Assembly (NCBI GenBank): GCA_027487735.1
Contig: JAIYDA010000105.1
Span: 16,385 to 80,384, forward strand
DNA length: 64,000 nt
Source: Planctomycetaceae bacterium
Lineage (GTDB): Bacteria; Planctomycetota; Phycisphaerae; Phycisphaerales; UBA1924
Reading direction: 5' to 3'
The notes under the pieces are model-generated. The model saw only the letters and a list, made by a program, of their open reading frames with translations, made no database searches and was not told where the DNA came from. Both the position numbers and the translations under genes were made by a program. This document shows positions 1 through 9,503 of this stretch, piece by piece. Each line of letters begins with the position of its first letter. Positions within the stretch are counted from its first letter, which is position 1.

Positions 1-1663
1 CCCAGTCGGTGCCGTCCCAGCGGAAGCTCGCGGCGAAGGTGCGCATCCGCCGCCCGAGCACAAACAGGTCGCCTCCAAACTCCTGCAATCGGTTGATGCC
101 CTCATCCAGCGGGTTGTTCACCAGGGGTGAGCCAAACTCCTGCCATTGCGAGCCGTCCCAGCTCTGCATGGGCACCGTTGCCGCGATGATGCGCAGGCCT
201 TCGCTGCTCTGCCAGCTCTCGATGTCTGCGGGCACCGTCGTGAGGCCTTGCCCCAGCGCGGACCACGCGTTGGTCAGCGGGTTCACGCGGGCGATGCGAT
301 TGGCAGAGATGCCGCCCACGCGGGTGAACCTGCCAGAGACGAGCAAGGTGCCATCGGCGTCCACCTCGAGCGTGCCGAGCGGGCCGTTGCTGCCGCCGCT
401 GGGCGTGGCTTGCCAGGCGGTGCCGTTGAAGGCGGCGATGTTGGCGACTTGCAGGGGCCCTGCTTCGAGGAACTCGCCGCCCACAAACAGGAGCGGGCCT
501 GAGCTTGCGATGGCCTGCACTTGACTGTTTGCGCCAAAGCCCGGGCGCTCCTCGGATAGTGTGTTTGGGCCCACGGGTTGCCAGTCGCCATCGGCGAAGC
601 GCGCGATGCCGCGCGTGCTGCCGCCCGCGGTTTCGAAGATGTTGCCTGCTGCATAGAGGCTGCCCTGGTGGAGTGCGAGCTGGCGCGCAGAGCCCTCCAT
701 TGCGGAGCCAACGTCGACAAACTCGCCGTTCTCCCACTTGCGCACGATGGTGAGCTGGCTGCCAAGCTGCGCGACGAACGCGACGAAGAGATCGCCGTTT
801 GCATCGACGAGCGCATCGACGGGCTCGAGGCCCGTGGAAGGCGGAGTAAGGGCTTCCCACCCCAGGCCCGTGAAACGCTCGACGGGGGTGTCTTCGTTCA
901 GTGCACTGCCCGGGCGGCGGATGCGGAGGATGTCGCTCCCAAACGGCAGAATCTCGGTGGCGAAGAGATTGTCGATGGATATGTTGAGACGCTGCCACGT
1001 GCCGCTCTCGAGCGAGCCCGACAGCACATAGAGCCCGTCGGTGCACGAGGCGACGATGGTTGAGCCAGTGCCTCCGGCAGCCTGCACGCCAAAGGGGAGG
1101 CCGCGGCTGACGTCGGGCGCGCCCGTGCCCACGGCCCGCCACTGCGTGCCCGTCCAATAGGCGATGTTCAGTTCGTCGGTGGTGATGTTGGGCTGGCGAC
1201 CGACCTGGAAGAGGCCCGCAGCGACGAGCGTGTTGTTGATGGTGAAGAGGCTCGATATGCTGGAGAAGCAGAGCTCGCCCGGCACGCACGTGAGGGCGGT
1301 GTTGTCGCCCGAGCCTGCGGGCTGGAGGCTTTGCCACGACGAGGTTTGCGCATCCCACCATGCCACGCCTGCGAGGGGCGTGGTGCCGCCCAGCGAGATG
1401 TTGCCCGCAGCGACAACCCGGGGCAAGATGGGCCCGGATCCATCGGGGTCCCAGGTCGTGAGCTTCGCAACACGCTGGGTGAGGCCTGCGACGCTCACGT
1501 CGCCCACGGGCGACCAGCCGCACTGGGCGTGCAGGGTGCCGGCGGCACTTGCGAGCGCTGCGCACGCGAGGGCAGCGCGCAGAGCGATCGAAAATCCAGC
1601 GTTTGACGCAGTGGTTGCACCACAGCGAGAGGGTTGGGGCCGGGCGGGTTGGGATGTGGGCAT
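1..1663 (-). CDS. Secreted beta-propeller-like protein, 3' end cut off by window edge
   Basis: The start is the ATG at 1663, preceded by a clear AAGGAG seven bases upstream; the frame stays open to the window edge, so the C-terminus is missing. The product has a Sec signal (hydrophobic stretch around residues 20-45, ending A-G-T-L-H-A-Q) followed by a mature start C-G-W-S-P-V-G. The body repeats units of the type 'V-A-G-x-F ... I-A-x-W-D-G-x-x-W', typical of kelch/delta-60-like secreted propellers. It aligns over its visible length with the next gene (1947-4370), for example T-T-W-D-P-D-G-S-G-P-I in both, so the two are tandem paralogues. By analogy the missing end probably carries the dockerin-like cassette; that is inference. 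Ligand and function are unknown. Confidence 0.8.
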   Translation of the reverse strand, partial: MPTSQPARPQPSRCGATTASNAGFSIALRAALACAALASAAGTLHAQCGWSPVGDVSVAGLTQRVAKLTTWDPDGSGPILPRVVAAGNISLGGTTPLAGVAWWDAQTSSWQSLQPAGSGDNTALTCVPGELCFSSISSLFTINNTLVAAGLFQVGRQPNITTDELNIAYWTGTQWRAVGTGAPDVSRGLPFGVQAAGGTGSTIVASCTDGLYVLSGSLESGTWQRLNISIDNLFATEILPFGSDILRIRRPGSALNEDTPVERFTGLGWEALTPPSTGLEPVDALVDANGDLFVAFVAQLGSQLTIVRKWENGEFVDVGSAMEGSARQLALHQGSLYAAGNIFETAGGSTRGIARFADGDWQPVGPNTLSEERPGFGANSQVQAIASSGPLLFVGGEFLEAGPLQVANIAAFNGTAWQATPSGGSNGPLGTLEVDADGTLLVSGRFTRVGGISANRIARVNPLTNAWSALGQGLTTVPADIESWQSSEGLRIIAATVPMQSWDGSQWQEFGSPLVNNPLDEGINRLQEFGGDLFVLGRRMRTFAASFRWDGTDW

Positions 1664-1861
1664 CGCAGTCTCCTTGCGCATCGACCGGATCGGCAGACGC
1701 GGAACGCAGCCTCGGGCCACAGAAGAGCGGCGACGCGGCAGGACCGATGCAGGTTCGTCTCGCATCTGAGATTCGTTGCAAGGATTCGGAGAGCTGTTAC
1801 ATGATTTCCTTGGGGTGAGGGCCAAACCCACTCCCAAGCGTGCATTCGGACCAAACGAAGA

Positions 1862-1889
1862 GCACCCCGGTCCGCAAGGACCGGGGTGC
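1862..1889 (-). terminator. Intrinsic terminator of the 1947-4370 gene
   Basis: A perfect 12-bp stem (GCACCCCGGTCC / GGACCGGGGTGC) with a 4-nt loop lies 57 bases past the stop codon of the upstream minus-strand gene. The tail read on the minus strand (TCTTCGTTTGG) is only moderately T-rich. Confidence 0.7.
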
Positions 1890-1946
1890 CGAGAACGAAC
1901 CAAGCAAGCCCCACGCCCCCCCCCTTCGGAGCGCGGGGCAAGCGGA

Positions 1947-4370
1947 CTATTGGACGCACTCGCCGCCAGCGAGGATGCTGAGCAGGCTCAGCAGGTCGTT
2001 GTCCTCGGGGAAGAGGCCGTTGTTGTTGAAGTCGATGTCGTTGCAGAGGGGGTCGTTGCTGCAGGTGCCGCCTGCGAGCACGGTGAGGAAGTCGATCAGA
2101 TCTTGGTCACTCGGAAAGAGGCCATCGGCGTTAAAGTCGATGCTGTCGCACGAAGAAGTCGCACAATCTGTCCATCGCACGATGCCGAAGCCCAGCGTGG
2201 GGTCGGCAAAGGTTCCTGCGACATAGAGGGAGTCACCTTGCACGACAAGGGCAGCGATGCCGTCGATCGAACTGCCGACGAAGGCGTTGCGCAGCTCGAT
2301 TGGGAAAGCGCTCCAGCTTGTGCCATTCCAGCGGGCAAGATTTTTCGCGGGCACGTTGCCCGCTCGCGAAAAAATCCCGCCGATGATGAGGTCGCCTCGG
2401 TAGACGACGGCTGTCTGCACGGGTCCGTCGGTGCCCCCGCCAAGCCTTGACCACGCGGTTCCGTCCCAGGACTCGATGTTGGTGAAACCTGCGCGGGCGA
2501 TGGAGCCGACGGCGACGAGGGTGTTGTTGAATGGAATGAGCTGGTTGATGAGGAAAGGCGGGACCTCTTCGACGAAGTCGGTCCATTCGTTGTCGGAGCT
2601 CAGCTGATTGACACCCGCATTGAAGAAGAAGTTGTCGTCTGGGAAGCTGCCACCTGCGATGACTTTGTCGCCAAATCGCGCGATCGAGTAGACCGAGTCG
2701 AAGGGACCGTTCCCGACGTACGGGCTCCAGTCAAAGCCATCCCAACGAAGCGTGCCGAACTGCAAGCGCATGCTTCGACCCAGGAGCAGCAAGTCGCCGT
2801 CGAACTGCTGGATGCGATTGATGCCCTCAAAGAGCGGGTTGGTCACGACGGACGTCCCAAACTCTTGCCATTGCGTGCCATCCCAGCTTCGCACGGGGGT
2901 TGTGCCCGCGATGATGCGTTCGCCCTCGGGGCTGATCCAGCTCTCGATGTCTGGCGGGGCATCGGGCAGGCCTGGGCCGAGCGGAGACCAGCTGTTGGTT
3001 TGCGGATTGAACCTTGCGATGTTGTTTGCGCTGATGCCGCCTATGCGAGAAAAGAACCCCGCGGCGAGCAAGTTGCCACTCGCATCGAGCTTGAGCACGG
3101 AGGGTGCGCCGTTGTTGCCTCCGCTTGGCGTGGCGAGCCAGTTCGAGCCGTCGAACGCGGCGATGTTGGCAACCTGCGTTGAGCCCGCTTCGATGAAGGT
3201 GCCTCCGACAAACAGCAGGTTGCCCGCGCCCGCGGCAGCTCGCACCTGGCTGCGAGCGCCAAATCCGGGGCGATCTTCCGAGAGCGTGTTCGTGCCTGCG
3301 GGCTCCCAATCCTCGCCCACGAAGCGTGCGATGCCGCGGGTGCTTCCGCCGGCGGTTTCGGAGATGCTGCCCACGGCGAAGAGCACTCCCTGGCGCATCG
3401 CGAGCTGGCTCACGGTGCCGATCATGGGGGAGCCCACGTCGACGAAGGTGTTGCCTTGCAGCTTGCGGACGAGGGTGAGTTCGCTGCCTCCTTGAGACAG
3501 GAAGGCAACGTACAGAGTCCCACTGGGATCGATGAAGGCGTCGGTCGGGGTGAATGCCGCGGTGTTGCCTCCGAAGGGCAACCAGCTTCCGGCGCTAAAC
3601 CTCTCCACGCTGTTCGCGTCGGGTACGCCGTCGGTGCGACGGAAGCGGACGACGTTGCTTCCGACTTGCAACATCTCGAGAGTGAAAGCGTTCTCGAAGT
3701 CGGGGTTTTCGCGCTGCCATGTGCCGGTCTCGAGGGAGCCCGTGAGGACCCAAAGACCATCGACGCACGCGGCGAGGAGGCGAGAGCCGTTTCCGCCTGC
3801 TGCTTGCACGATAGAGGCAAGCCCGCGATCGGAGAAGGGGACGCCAGTGCCCACACCACGCCAGCGTGAGCCAGTCCAATAGGCGATTCCAAACTCCCCG
3901 AAGACAGTGTTCTCGTCGTTTCCGATGAAGAGGTTTCCGGCAATCACGAGCGTGTTGTTGATGGTGAACAGGCTGTTGATGACCGAGAAGCAGGCCTCGC
4001 CCGGGGCGCAGCTGAAACGATCGCTGTCTCCTGCGCCCGGGGGTTGGAGGCTTTGCCAGGAACTGGTTTGGGTGTCCCACCAGGCGATGCCCGCGAGCGG
4101 GGTTGTGCCTCCGAGCGTCACGCCGCCCGCGATGACAACGCGCGGGGCGATAGGCCCGGAACCGTCGGGGTCCCAGGTTGTCATCTTCTCGACGCTCTGG
4201 TTGATTCCTGCGATGCTCTGATCGCCCACGGTTGACCAGCCGCACTGCGCGTGCGAGCTATTGGCGCCGCAGACAAACAGCGCGAGCGCGGCAACGCCTC
4301 GGCCTCTGCGCGCAACACGGGCGCACCGCGGCCCAAGGCACGACGTGACGACTTCTCGCAAGCCTCTCAT
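1947..4370 (-). CDS. Secreted beta-propeller-like protein with C-terminal tandem dockerin-like cassette
   Basis: 807 residues from the ATG at 4370, chosen because CGGAAGGAG sits eight bases upstream and the signal peptide begins there (hydrophobic V-A-A-L-A-L-F-V-C-G-A, cleavage near S-H-A-Q); the open frame extends further upstream without signal or RBS. Residues about 45-735 form repeated propeller-like units (I-A-x-W-x-G-S-x-W, V-A-G-G-S/T-F). The last ~67 residues are two copies of a Cys-bounded EF-loop module: C-D-S-I-D-F-N-A-D-G-L-F-P-S-D then L-A-G-G-T-C, and C-N-D-I-D-F-N-N-N-G-L-F-P-E-D then L-A-G-G-E-C. D-x-N-x-D-G loops of this kind bind calcium in dockerins. Exported; ligand unknown. 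A tandem paralogue of the gene at 1-1663. Confidence 0.88.
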   Translation of the reverse strand: MRGLREVVTSCLGPRCARVARRGRGVAALALFVCGANSSHAQCGWSTVGDQSIAGINQSVEKMTTWDPDGSGPIAPRVVIAGGVTLGGTTPLAGIAWWDTQTSSWQSLQPPGAGDSDRFSCAPGEACFSVINSLFTINNTLVIAGNLFIGNDENTVFGEFGIAYWTGSRWRGVGTGVPFSDRGLASIVQAAGGNGSRLLAACVDGLWVLTGSLETGTWQRENPDFENAFTLEMLQVGSNVVRFRRTDGVPDANSVERFSAGSWLPFGGNTAAFTPTDAFIDPSGTLYVAFLSQGGSELTLVRKLQGNTFVDVGSPMIGTVSQLAMRQGVLFAVGSISETAGGSTRGIARFVGEDWEPAGTNTLSEDRPGFGARSQVRAAAGAGNLLFVGGTFIEAGSTQVANIAAFDGSNWLATPSGGNNGAPSVLKLDASGNLLAAGFFSRIGGISANNIARFNPQTNSWSPLGPGLPDAPPDIESWISPEGERIIAGTTPVRSWDGTQWQEFGTSVVTNPLFEGINRIQQFDGDLLLLGRSMRLQFGTLRWDGFDWSPYVGNGPFDSVYSIARFGDKVIAGGSFPDDNFFFNAGVNQLSSDNEWTDFVEEVPPFLINQLIPFNNTLVAVGSIARAGFTNIESWDGTAWSRLGGGTDGPVQTAVVYRGDLIIGGIFSRAGNVPAKNLARWNGTSWSAFPIELRNAFVGSSIDGIAALVVQGDSLYVAGTFADPTLGFGIVRWTDCATSSCDSIDFNADGLFPSDQDLIDFLTVLAGGTCSNDPLCNDIDFNNNGLFPEDNDLLSLLSILAGGECVQ

Positions 4371-4842
4371 GTCAGACTCCTTCCGCAGCACATGCACGCT
4401 GCGCGAACAAAGGGACACCATCGCGGGCAACGCGAAGTGTGCGTCGCAGGCAAGCATTGGGCGACGTGCCGCGTGCGCGAGGGATGCCCCCATGCGCGGT
4501 CGTTTCCTGTGCGCCAGCGTGTTGCTGGGCCTGCGCCGACAGAGCTTTGAACTTGCCCACGTGACACAGCCCCTTTGTGCCGACGGATTCGGCGCGGCGA
4601 ACGCCGCGACGCCCGGCAGGCGTGCCGACAGCCTCTCCGCAGGGCATCTCGGGCGTGTTGCGTGCTGGTTGAGATTTTTTGAAGCGAACGCGGGAAAGCG
4701 GCCGCGGCAGAAGAGCACCAGGTAGTTGTGGCATGCTCGAGAAAAGAAACACCCCGAGCGCGAACGCTCGGGGTGGGAAGCACAGGGGAGATTGGCACGC
4801 TCAGGTCAACTCCGCGAGAGTCTCGCGGGGGTGATGCTTGCG
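4371..4842. other. Intergenic region between two secreted-protein genes
   Basis: 472 bases without a credible gene. It contains the terminator of the gene at 4843-6990 (at 4739-4775) and must hold the promoter of the gene starting at 4370, although I see no convincing -35/-10 pair. Confidence 0.6.
4739..4775 (-). terminator. Intrinsic terminator of the 4843-6990 gene
   Basis: An 11-bp GC-rich stem CACCCCGAGCG / CGCTCGGGGTG at 4750-4775 with a 4-nt loop, followed on the minus strand by TTTCTTTTC. This is a good stem-plus-U-tract terminator 67 bases after the stop codon. Confidence 0.85.
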
Positions 4843-6990
4843 TTAGTCGATGCACTCGCCGCCAGCGAGGATGCTGAGCAGGCTCATGAGGTCGTTGTCC
4901 TCGGGGTAGAGGCCATTGTTGTTGAAGTCGAGGTCGTTGCAGAAGGGGTCGTTGCTGCAGGTGCCGCCTGCGAGCACGTTGAGGAAGTCGACGAGGTCGG
5001 CGTCGTCGGGGAAGAGGCCGTCGTTGTTGAAGTCGATGCTGTCGCACGAGACGGGGAGCGGGCAGTCGGGGCATTCACGCCCGACGGTGACGCAGATCAC
5101 CTGCTCGCAGCACTCGCGCAGGTCGGGGGTGTGGATGAAGACGCGCACGCACATCTGCTCGCCCACGCCCACGCCCGAGAAGGGAATGTTGATCTTTTGC
5201 TGACCAAACTGCGGGATGGCGATGGGGTAGTAGGTGGGGTTCACGCCCAGCGTTGCGGGCGAGACGGGCCAGATGAAGACGTGGCCCACCGGGAAGTCCA
5301 GGGGCTGGATGGTGAGGCTGAGGCTGCAACCCGCGGTGGTGCAGATGGCGCGGGGCCTGACGGGGGTGTTGAAGCAGTCGGGAATCTCGACATCGCCCTC
5401 GAGGCGGCAGCATTCCTCGTTGTTCGTGTTCATGAGCACGATGGGGAAGCTGAAGGGGCCGGGCTGCACGTTGCAGATCGTGACGGTGATGTTCGCGCTC
5501 GTGGCGTTGTTCGCGAGAGCGGGGATGAAGGGGATGACGTTGGGGGACACGTTCGCGTCGGGGATGAGCATGAACTGCACGGGCTGCCCGCTGGTGTTGG
5601 TGATGGTGAAGGTGTAGGTCCAGCAGCCGGTTGCGGCGCCGGTTGCGTCGATCTGCGGCACGAGGCCCACGGGGTTCACGCGGCCGCAGGGCTGCTCGCA
5701 GGCACCGCGATGGTGCCAGAGGGTGCCGATCTGGGTTTTGTCTTGCGTGTCGGTGGGTTGCTGGTCGCTATCGATGCAGATGCTGTTGGTCCAGGAGGGC
5801 GTGTCGGCCGCGTTGCCTCCATTGGGGATGCGCATGAGCCCGTAGGAAACCTGCGGGCCAAAGATGACGCCATCGCCCGCGGTCCAGACGTTGCCCTGGC
5901 AATCGCTCATGCCGCCGCCGCCGCAGCTTGCATCGCTGACGCCGACCTTGTACTTGTTCGTGGGCTGCGCGACCCAGGCGCCGGTTGCGCCCGTGAACTC
6001 GAGCAGACGCGACTGGTGGGCACCGCTCGCGGTGCGCTCGCCCACGAGGAGCGAGTTAGTGTTGGAAAAGCTCAGGCCCGCTGCGGGGTTGCTGAAGCTG
6101 GGCTGCAGCGCAGGGTGCGCAAACTCGCGGTTCGCGGTCGCGGCGATGGGGTTGCCCGAGGCGTCGAGGGCGACGGACCAGACTTCGTTGTCCTCGGTCG
6201 GGTTTGCGCCGACGCTGCTGCCCTCCCACCAGACGCCGTAGTAGAGGCGGTTTTCTGTCGGATGGACGGCAACGCCCCAGACGCGCCGGCCCAGCTGCGT
6301 CGGGCCCGTTTGCCCGCTATCGGCGATTGCCGTGAGGCCCTCGGCGGGACGGCCTTGCAGGCCGTGGTCGTAGGTGGGCAGCGGCACGCCCTGCGGCAGC
6401 GGACATGCGCCGACGGGGACGCGGTAGATGAGCCCGTCTGCGAAGTTCGTGACGTAGAGGCTGTTGTGCTGGGGCGAGAAGGTGATGTTGCCCAGGCCCG
6501 AGTCGGCATCGCTGGGCAGAGCCACGAGCGGGCAGATCGCGCCGGTCGTGCCATCGAGGCGATAGATGCCGCCCGGCCCGAGCGGACCGAACACCGCCTC
6601 AAAGGGCAGCGAGTTGGGATAGATAATGCGCGTGACCGCAGACGTGACGTAGATGTTCGGGTTGGCGGCACCGTCGATGGTGACGCCGTAGACCTGGCCC
6701 AGGTTGTCGGCGGTCCACTCGTTGGCGCCCGCGCCTTGATTCCAGAAGATGGGGGCAAGGAAGTTGGTGCCCGGGACGGCGCCGGTGAGGCCCGTGGGGG
6801 TGGTGTCCACGAGTGTGACAACGGTTCGGCCCAGGTCGTTGCTTGCCTGGAAGGTGTGGACGGTCTCGCCCACGTTCACGGGCAACGAGGCCTGCCCAAG
6901 AGCCGTTGCGCTGGCAAGAAACACAGCCGCTGCGCTGGCGAGTGCGCGCACCTTTCCACCCGCGCCGTGATGACGCATCAATCGATTCAT
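4843..6990 (-). CDS. Secreted protein with propeller-like and Ig-like regions and dockerin-like cassette
   Basis: 715 residues from the ATG at 6990, preceded by GGGAGGTTTTCCT. Signal peptide: residues about 12-32 (V-R-A-L-A-S-A-A-A-V-F-L-A-S-A-T-A-L-G-Q). Residues about 35-430 resemble an NHL/SMP-30-type propeller (Y-G-V-T-I-D, I-Y-R-L-D-G-T-T-G, N-R-L-Y-Y-G-V-W-W). Residues about 440-640 are Cys-rich beta segments that look Ig-like (C-W-T-Y-T-F-T-I-T-N-T-S-G, I-T-V-T-I-C-N-V). The C-terminus is the tandem Cys-bounded D-F-N-N-D-G-L-F-P / D-F-N-N-N-G-L-Y-P cassette, closely matching the neighbour at 1947-4370 even at DNA level. Probably cell-surface or extracellular; ligand not predictable. 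Confidence 0.85.
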   Translation of the reverse strand: MNRLMRHHGAGGKVRALASAAAVFLASATALGQASLPVNVGETVHTFQASNDLGRTVVTLVDTTPTGLTGAVPGTNFLAPIFWNQGAGANEWTADNLGQVYGVTIDGAANPNIYVTSAVTRIIYPNSLPFEAVFGPLGPGGIYRLDGTTGAICPLVALPSDADSGLGNITFSPQHNSLYVTNFADGLIYRVPVGACPLPQGVPLPTYDHGLQGRPAEGLTAIADSGQTGPTQLGRRVWGVAVHPTENRLYYGVWWEGSSVGANPTEDNEVWSVALDASGNPIAATANREFAHPALQPSFSNPAAGLSFSNTNSLLVGERTASGAHQSRLLEFTGATGAWVAQPTNKYKVGVSDASCGGGGMSDCQGNVWTAGDGVIFGPQVSYGLMRIPNGGNAADTPSWTNSICIDSDQQPTDTQDKTQIGTLWHHRGACEQPCGRVNPVGLVPQIDATGAATGCWTYTFTITNTSGQPVQFMLIPDANVSPNVIPFIPALANNATSANITVTICNVQPGPFSFPIVLMNTNNEECCRLEGDVEIPDCFNTPVRPRAICTTAGCSLSLTIQPLDFPVGHVFIWPVSPATLGVNPTYYPIAIPQFGQQKINIPFSGVGVGEQMCVRVFIHTPDLRECCEQVICVTVGRECPDCPLPVSCDSIDFNNDGLFPDDADLVDFLNVLAGGTCSNDPFCNDLDFNNNGLYPEDNDLMSLLSILAGGECID

Positions 6991-7091
6991 AGGAAAACCT
7001 CCCGCATGTTGCCGACGCAGCACCGTCACGCGCGAGGCTGGTCACAAACCTGCGTCGCGCCCCAAGAGGCTCTGCGGAGCTTCACACGAGC

Positions 7092-7119
7092 AGTCTACCA
7101 GAAAGCAGCCGATATGCAG
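7092..7119 (-). promoter_or_regulatory. Possible sigma-70 promoter for the 4843-6990 gene
   Basis: On the minus strand, CTGCAT and TAGACT are separated by 16 bases about 100 bases upstream of the start codon. The -35 match is weak, so this is tentative. Confidence 0.3.
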
Positions 7120-7165
7120 AGAGGAAAGACCCGTAGTTTTCCTGTGCTTTGTAGCACTGGCTAAT

Positions 7166-7200
7166 AAAAAAGCCTCCTGAATGAATCAGGAGGCGTTTTT
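7166..7200 (-). terminator. Bidirectional intrinsic terminator after the 7245-9215 gene
   Basis: A 9-bp stem GCCTCCTGA / TCAGGAGGC (7172-7180 and 7186-7194) with a 5-nt loop is bordered by AAAAAA on the left and GTTTTT on the right, so it can terminate in both directions. It lies about 50 bases past the stop of the minus-strand gene. Confidence 0.9.
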
Positions 7201-7244
7201 GCCATGAATAGGGGCATTTCAGATACGGCGAGTGAATCCCGGGC

Positions 7245-9215
7245 TTAGCAGTTGCCACCCGCGAGCACGCGCAAGTACGCGATCAGGTCATCGTCGCTGG
7301 GGAAGAGGCCGTCGTTGTTGAAGTCGATGTCGTTGCAGTCGCCCAGCGTCGCGCCACAGGAGCCGCCCGCGAGCACGGTGAGGAAGGAGACGAGGTCGTC
7401 ATCGCTGGGGAAGAGCCCGTCGTTGTTGAAGTCGATGCTATCGCAGCCTTCGGTGGGGAGGACGACGCGGAGCAGGCCCGGGTCGCCCGTGAGGAGGGTG
7501 CCGCTGATAGCAACGCGGAGGCCATCGGGCGAGACGACGAAGGTGGGGACACTGCCAACTTCGAGGGGCGGTGCGCCGGCGGGCTGCAGGTCGACGTAGC
7601 CAGCGCGGGGGCTCCAGTAGAAGGGGCGGTCGCCCGCTGGCTGGCCGTTCTCAAACTTGGTGTAGTAGCCGAAGACGCCTCCGCGGTCGGTGACGATGAG
7701 CGGATAGGTGCGCGAGCGGCCGTCGGGCGCGGTCTCGAAGGAGAGCTTGGTGATCTCGCCCGTGTCGAGGTTGGCGATGAAGCCGTCGTACCAGAAGTCT
7801 TCGTCGGCCACGCCCGTGAAGAGGCGGCTGATGCCAATGACGCGACCGTCCTTCGCGTCGATGGTGTAGCTGAGGCGCTCGCCCTCGGGGCCCACGTATT
7901 GCGAACCTTGGAGCGCGAGGGGCACGGTGCCCAAAGCCGCGCGGCTGGGGTCATAGGCCCAGGACGTGAGCTGCTTGAGGGCCTGGCCTTCGGTGCTCAC
8001 GGCGGTGGTCGCGGCAAAGCCGAGCACGGTGCCATCGCTGGTTTGCGTGAAGGGTGCGTTGTATTCCCAGCCTGTTGGGCTCACGAACGCGCCGGTGCTG
8101 AGGCCGATCTTCTCGGTTGCGCCGTTGCGGACGACGAACATCGACTGGCCTGGCGTGCCGCCGATGGTCTCGTCGGACCCGACGTGGTAGGCAACGCCCA
8201 CGGCGACGCCCTGGCTGCTGAGCGTGAAGAGCGACTGGCTGCCCGCGCCGCCCGGGCCAAAGTAGAGCGGGCCACGCAGGCCCACCTCGGTGGTGGTGGT
8301 GCCATCATCGACCCACACGCCCGTGCCCTCGCCCTCGACGCGCGGCAGCGTGCCGCCGATGGTGATGCCGTTCTCGCTGATCGCGACTGCTGAGCTGCGC
8401 GTGAAGATGCCCTGGGCGGGGTCTTCGTAGGGTGCGCCGGTGAGGCCCACCTCGCGGTAGGTGCCGTCTTGGTTGCGGATGAATGCGACGTTGGGGAAGC
8501 CCTCGACCCACTTCAGCTCGCTGCCCACGATGGTGCCGCTTTCGTTCAGCGCGTAGGCCTGGACGGTGGGCGCGTTGGAGCTAGGGTTGATGAAGCCCTC
8601 GCCCGGGGGCACGAGCAGGGAGAACTCGCCCGCGTCGTTGATCACCCAGCTCGTGCTGAAGTGGGCACCGTCGCCACGATACACAAAGCTCGAGCCCAGG
8701 ACGACGCCCTGGCTGTTGATCTTGGTGGCGGAGTTGGCAAGGGCGAAGGCGGTCTCGGGCGTTTGGCTCAGCTGTGCGAGGGTGGGGCCGATGCGGCGGG
8801 TGGCTTGGCCATCAAACAGCCAGGCGTCGGCCCCGAGGCCCAGCTCGCTGCCCACGACGCTCGAGGCGCCGATGGTGCGGCCCGCGACGCTTGCCTGCGC
8901 CGCGTCGTAGCGGATGCCATCGGGGAAGTTGTAGTCGGTGCCGTTGAGGCCCAGGCGGGTGGCGGGCTGGCCTGGCTCGACGAGCCAGGAGTAGATCGCG
9001 ACGCGCCCGTCGGTCGTGCGGACGGTGGAGAGGCCGGTGACGACGCCCGCGTCGGTGACGGAGAGCGGGAAGTCGGTGCGATCTCCCGGCGCGAAGTTGA
9101 TCGCGGAGAGGTCGAGGGCTGCGGAGCCCGTGAAGGGACCCGTCTGCGCGTGGGCTGCGCCTGCGAGGACGAGCAGTGCGAGCGAGGCGGAGGCGACCGG
9201 GGCGATGCGAGTCAT
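7245..9215 (-). CDS. Secreted HAF-repeat-like protein with dockerin-like cassette
   Basis: 656 residues from the ATG at 9215 (AGGAACCCACCC upstream; signal peptide S-L-A-L-L-V-L-A-G-A-A-H-A-Q starts just inside). The frame opens further upstream but without a signal sequence. The body is a series of beta repeats such as W-L-F-D-G-Q-A-T-R-R-I-G, N-S-Q-G-V-V-L-G-S-S-F and W-V-D-D-G-T-T-T-T-E-V-G-L, resembling the HAF/extracellular repeat family in which each blade ends near 'G-x-V-x-G'. The tail is two nearly identical modules, C-D-S-I-D-F-N-N-D-G-L-F-P-S-D-D-D-L and C-N-D-I-D-F-N-N-D-G-L-F-P-S-D-D-D-L, each closed by L-A-G-G-x-C. Exported; specific role unknown. Confidence 0.85.
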   Translation of the reverse strand: MTRIAPVASASLALLVLAGAAHAQTGPFTGSAALDLSAINFAPGDRTDFPLSVTDAGVVTGLSTVRTTDGRVAIYSWLVEPGQPATRLGLNGTDYNFPDGIRYDAAQASVAGRTIGASSVVGSELGLGADAWLFDGQATRRIGPTLAQLSQTPETAFALANSATKINSQGVVLGSSFVYRGDGAHFSTSWVINDAGEFSLLVPPGEGFINPSSNAPTVQAYALNESGTIVGSELKWVEGFPNVAFIRNQDGTYREVGLTGAPYEDPAQGIFTRSSAVAISENGITIGGTLPRVEGEGTGVWVDDGTTTTEVGLRGPLYFGPGGAGSQSLFTLSSQGVAVGVAYHVGSDETIGGTPGQSMFVVRNGATEKIGLSTGAFVSPTGWEYNAPFTQTSDGTVLGFAATTAVSTEGQALKQLTSWAYDPSRAALGTVPLALQGSQYVGPEGERLSYTIDAKDGRVIGISRLFTGVADEDFWYDGFIANLDTGEITKLSFETAPDGRSRTYPLIVTDRGGVFGYYTKFENGQPAGDRPFYWSPRAGYVDLQPAGAPPLEVGSVPTFVVSPDGLRVAISGTLLTGDPGLLRVVLPTEGCDSIDFNNDGLFPSDDDLVSFLTVLAGGSCGATLGDCNDIDFNNDGLFPSDDDLIAYLRVLAGGNC

Positions 9216-9258
9216 GGGTGGGTTCCTGAGCGGGGTGTTCGCCACGAGCGGGCGAGCC

Positions 9259-9287
9259 GAGAGAGGAGAGAGGAGAGAGGAGAGAGG
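9259..9287. repeat. Tandem heptamer (GAGAGAG)x4
   Basis: Four perfect consecutive 7-mers located 44-72 bases upstream of the start codon at 9215, so probably in or near the 5' leader or promoter of that gene. One of nine intergenic short-period repeats in the window. Confidence 0.85.
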
Positions 9288-9503
9288 ATCATGCACGGAC
9301 GTGTGCATGGGGCTGGCCGGCGGGCGGGTGAAACAGTCCATCAGCAACCTGCGAGAACGTCCGGGCACAACATCTGAAGGTGCCGAGGAAGGTGCCGAAG
9401 AAGATACCCAAGAAGGCCCGGGTCTCGCGCGACAGAAGAGCGAAGGGCAGGAGGCGGAGACAGGAAAGGAAGCGGCTTGAAGAGGACGCTCAAGGCTGTT
9501 GAT

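Noticed and set aside
1947-4718. Longer N-terminus for the second propeller gene, starting at 4718
   Set aside because: The extension lacks homology to the tandem paralogue and would bury the signal peptide; AAGGAG before 4370 fixes the start.
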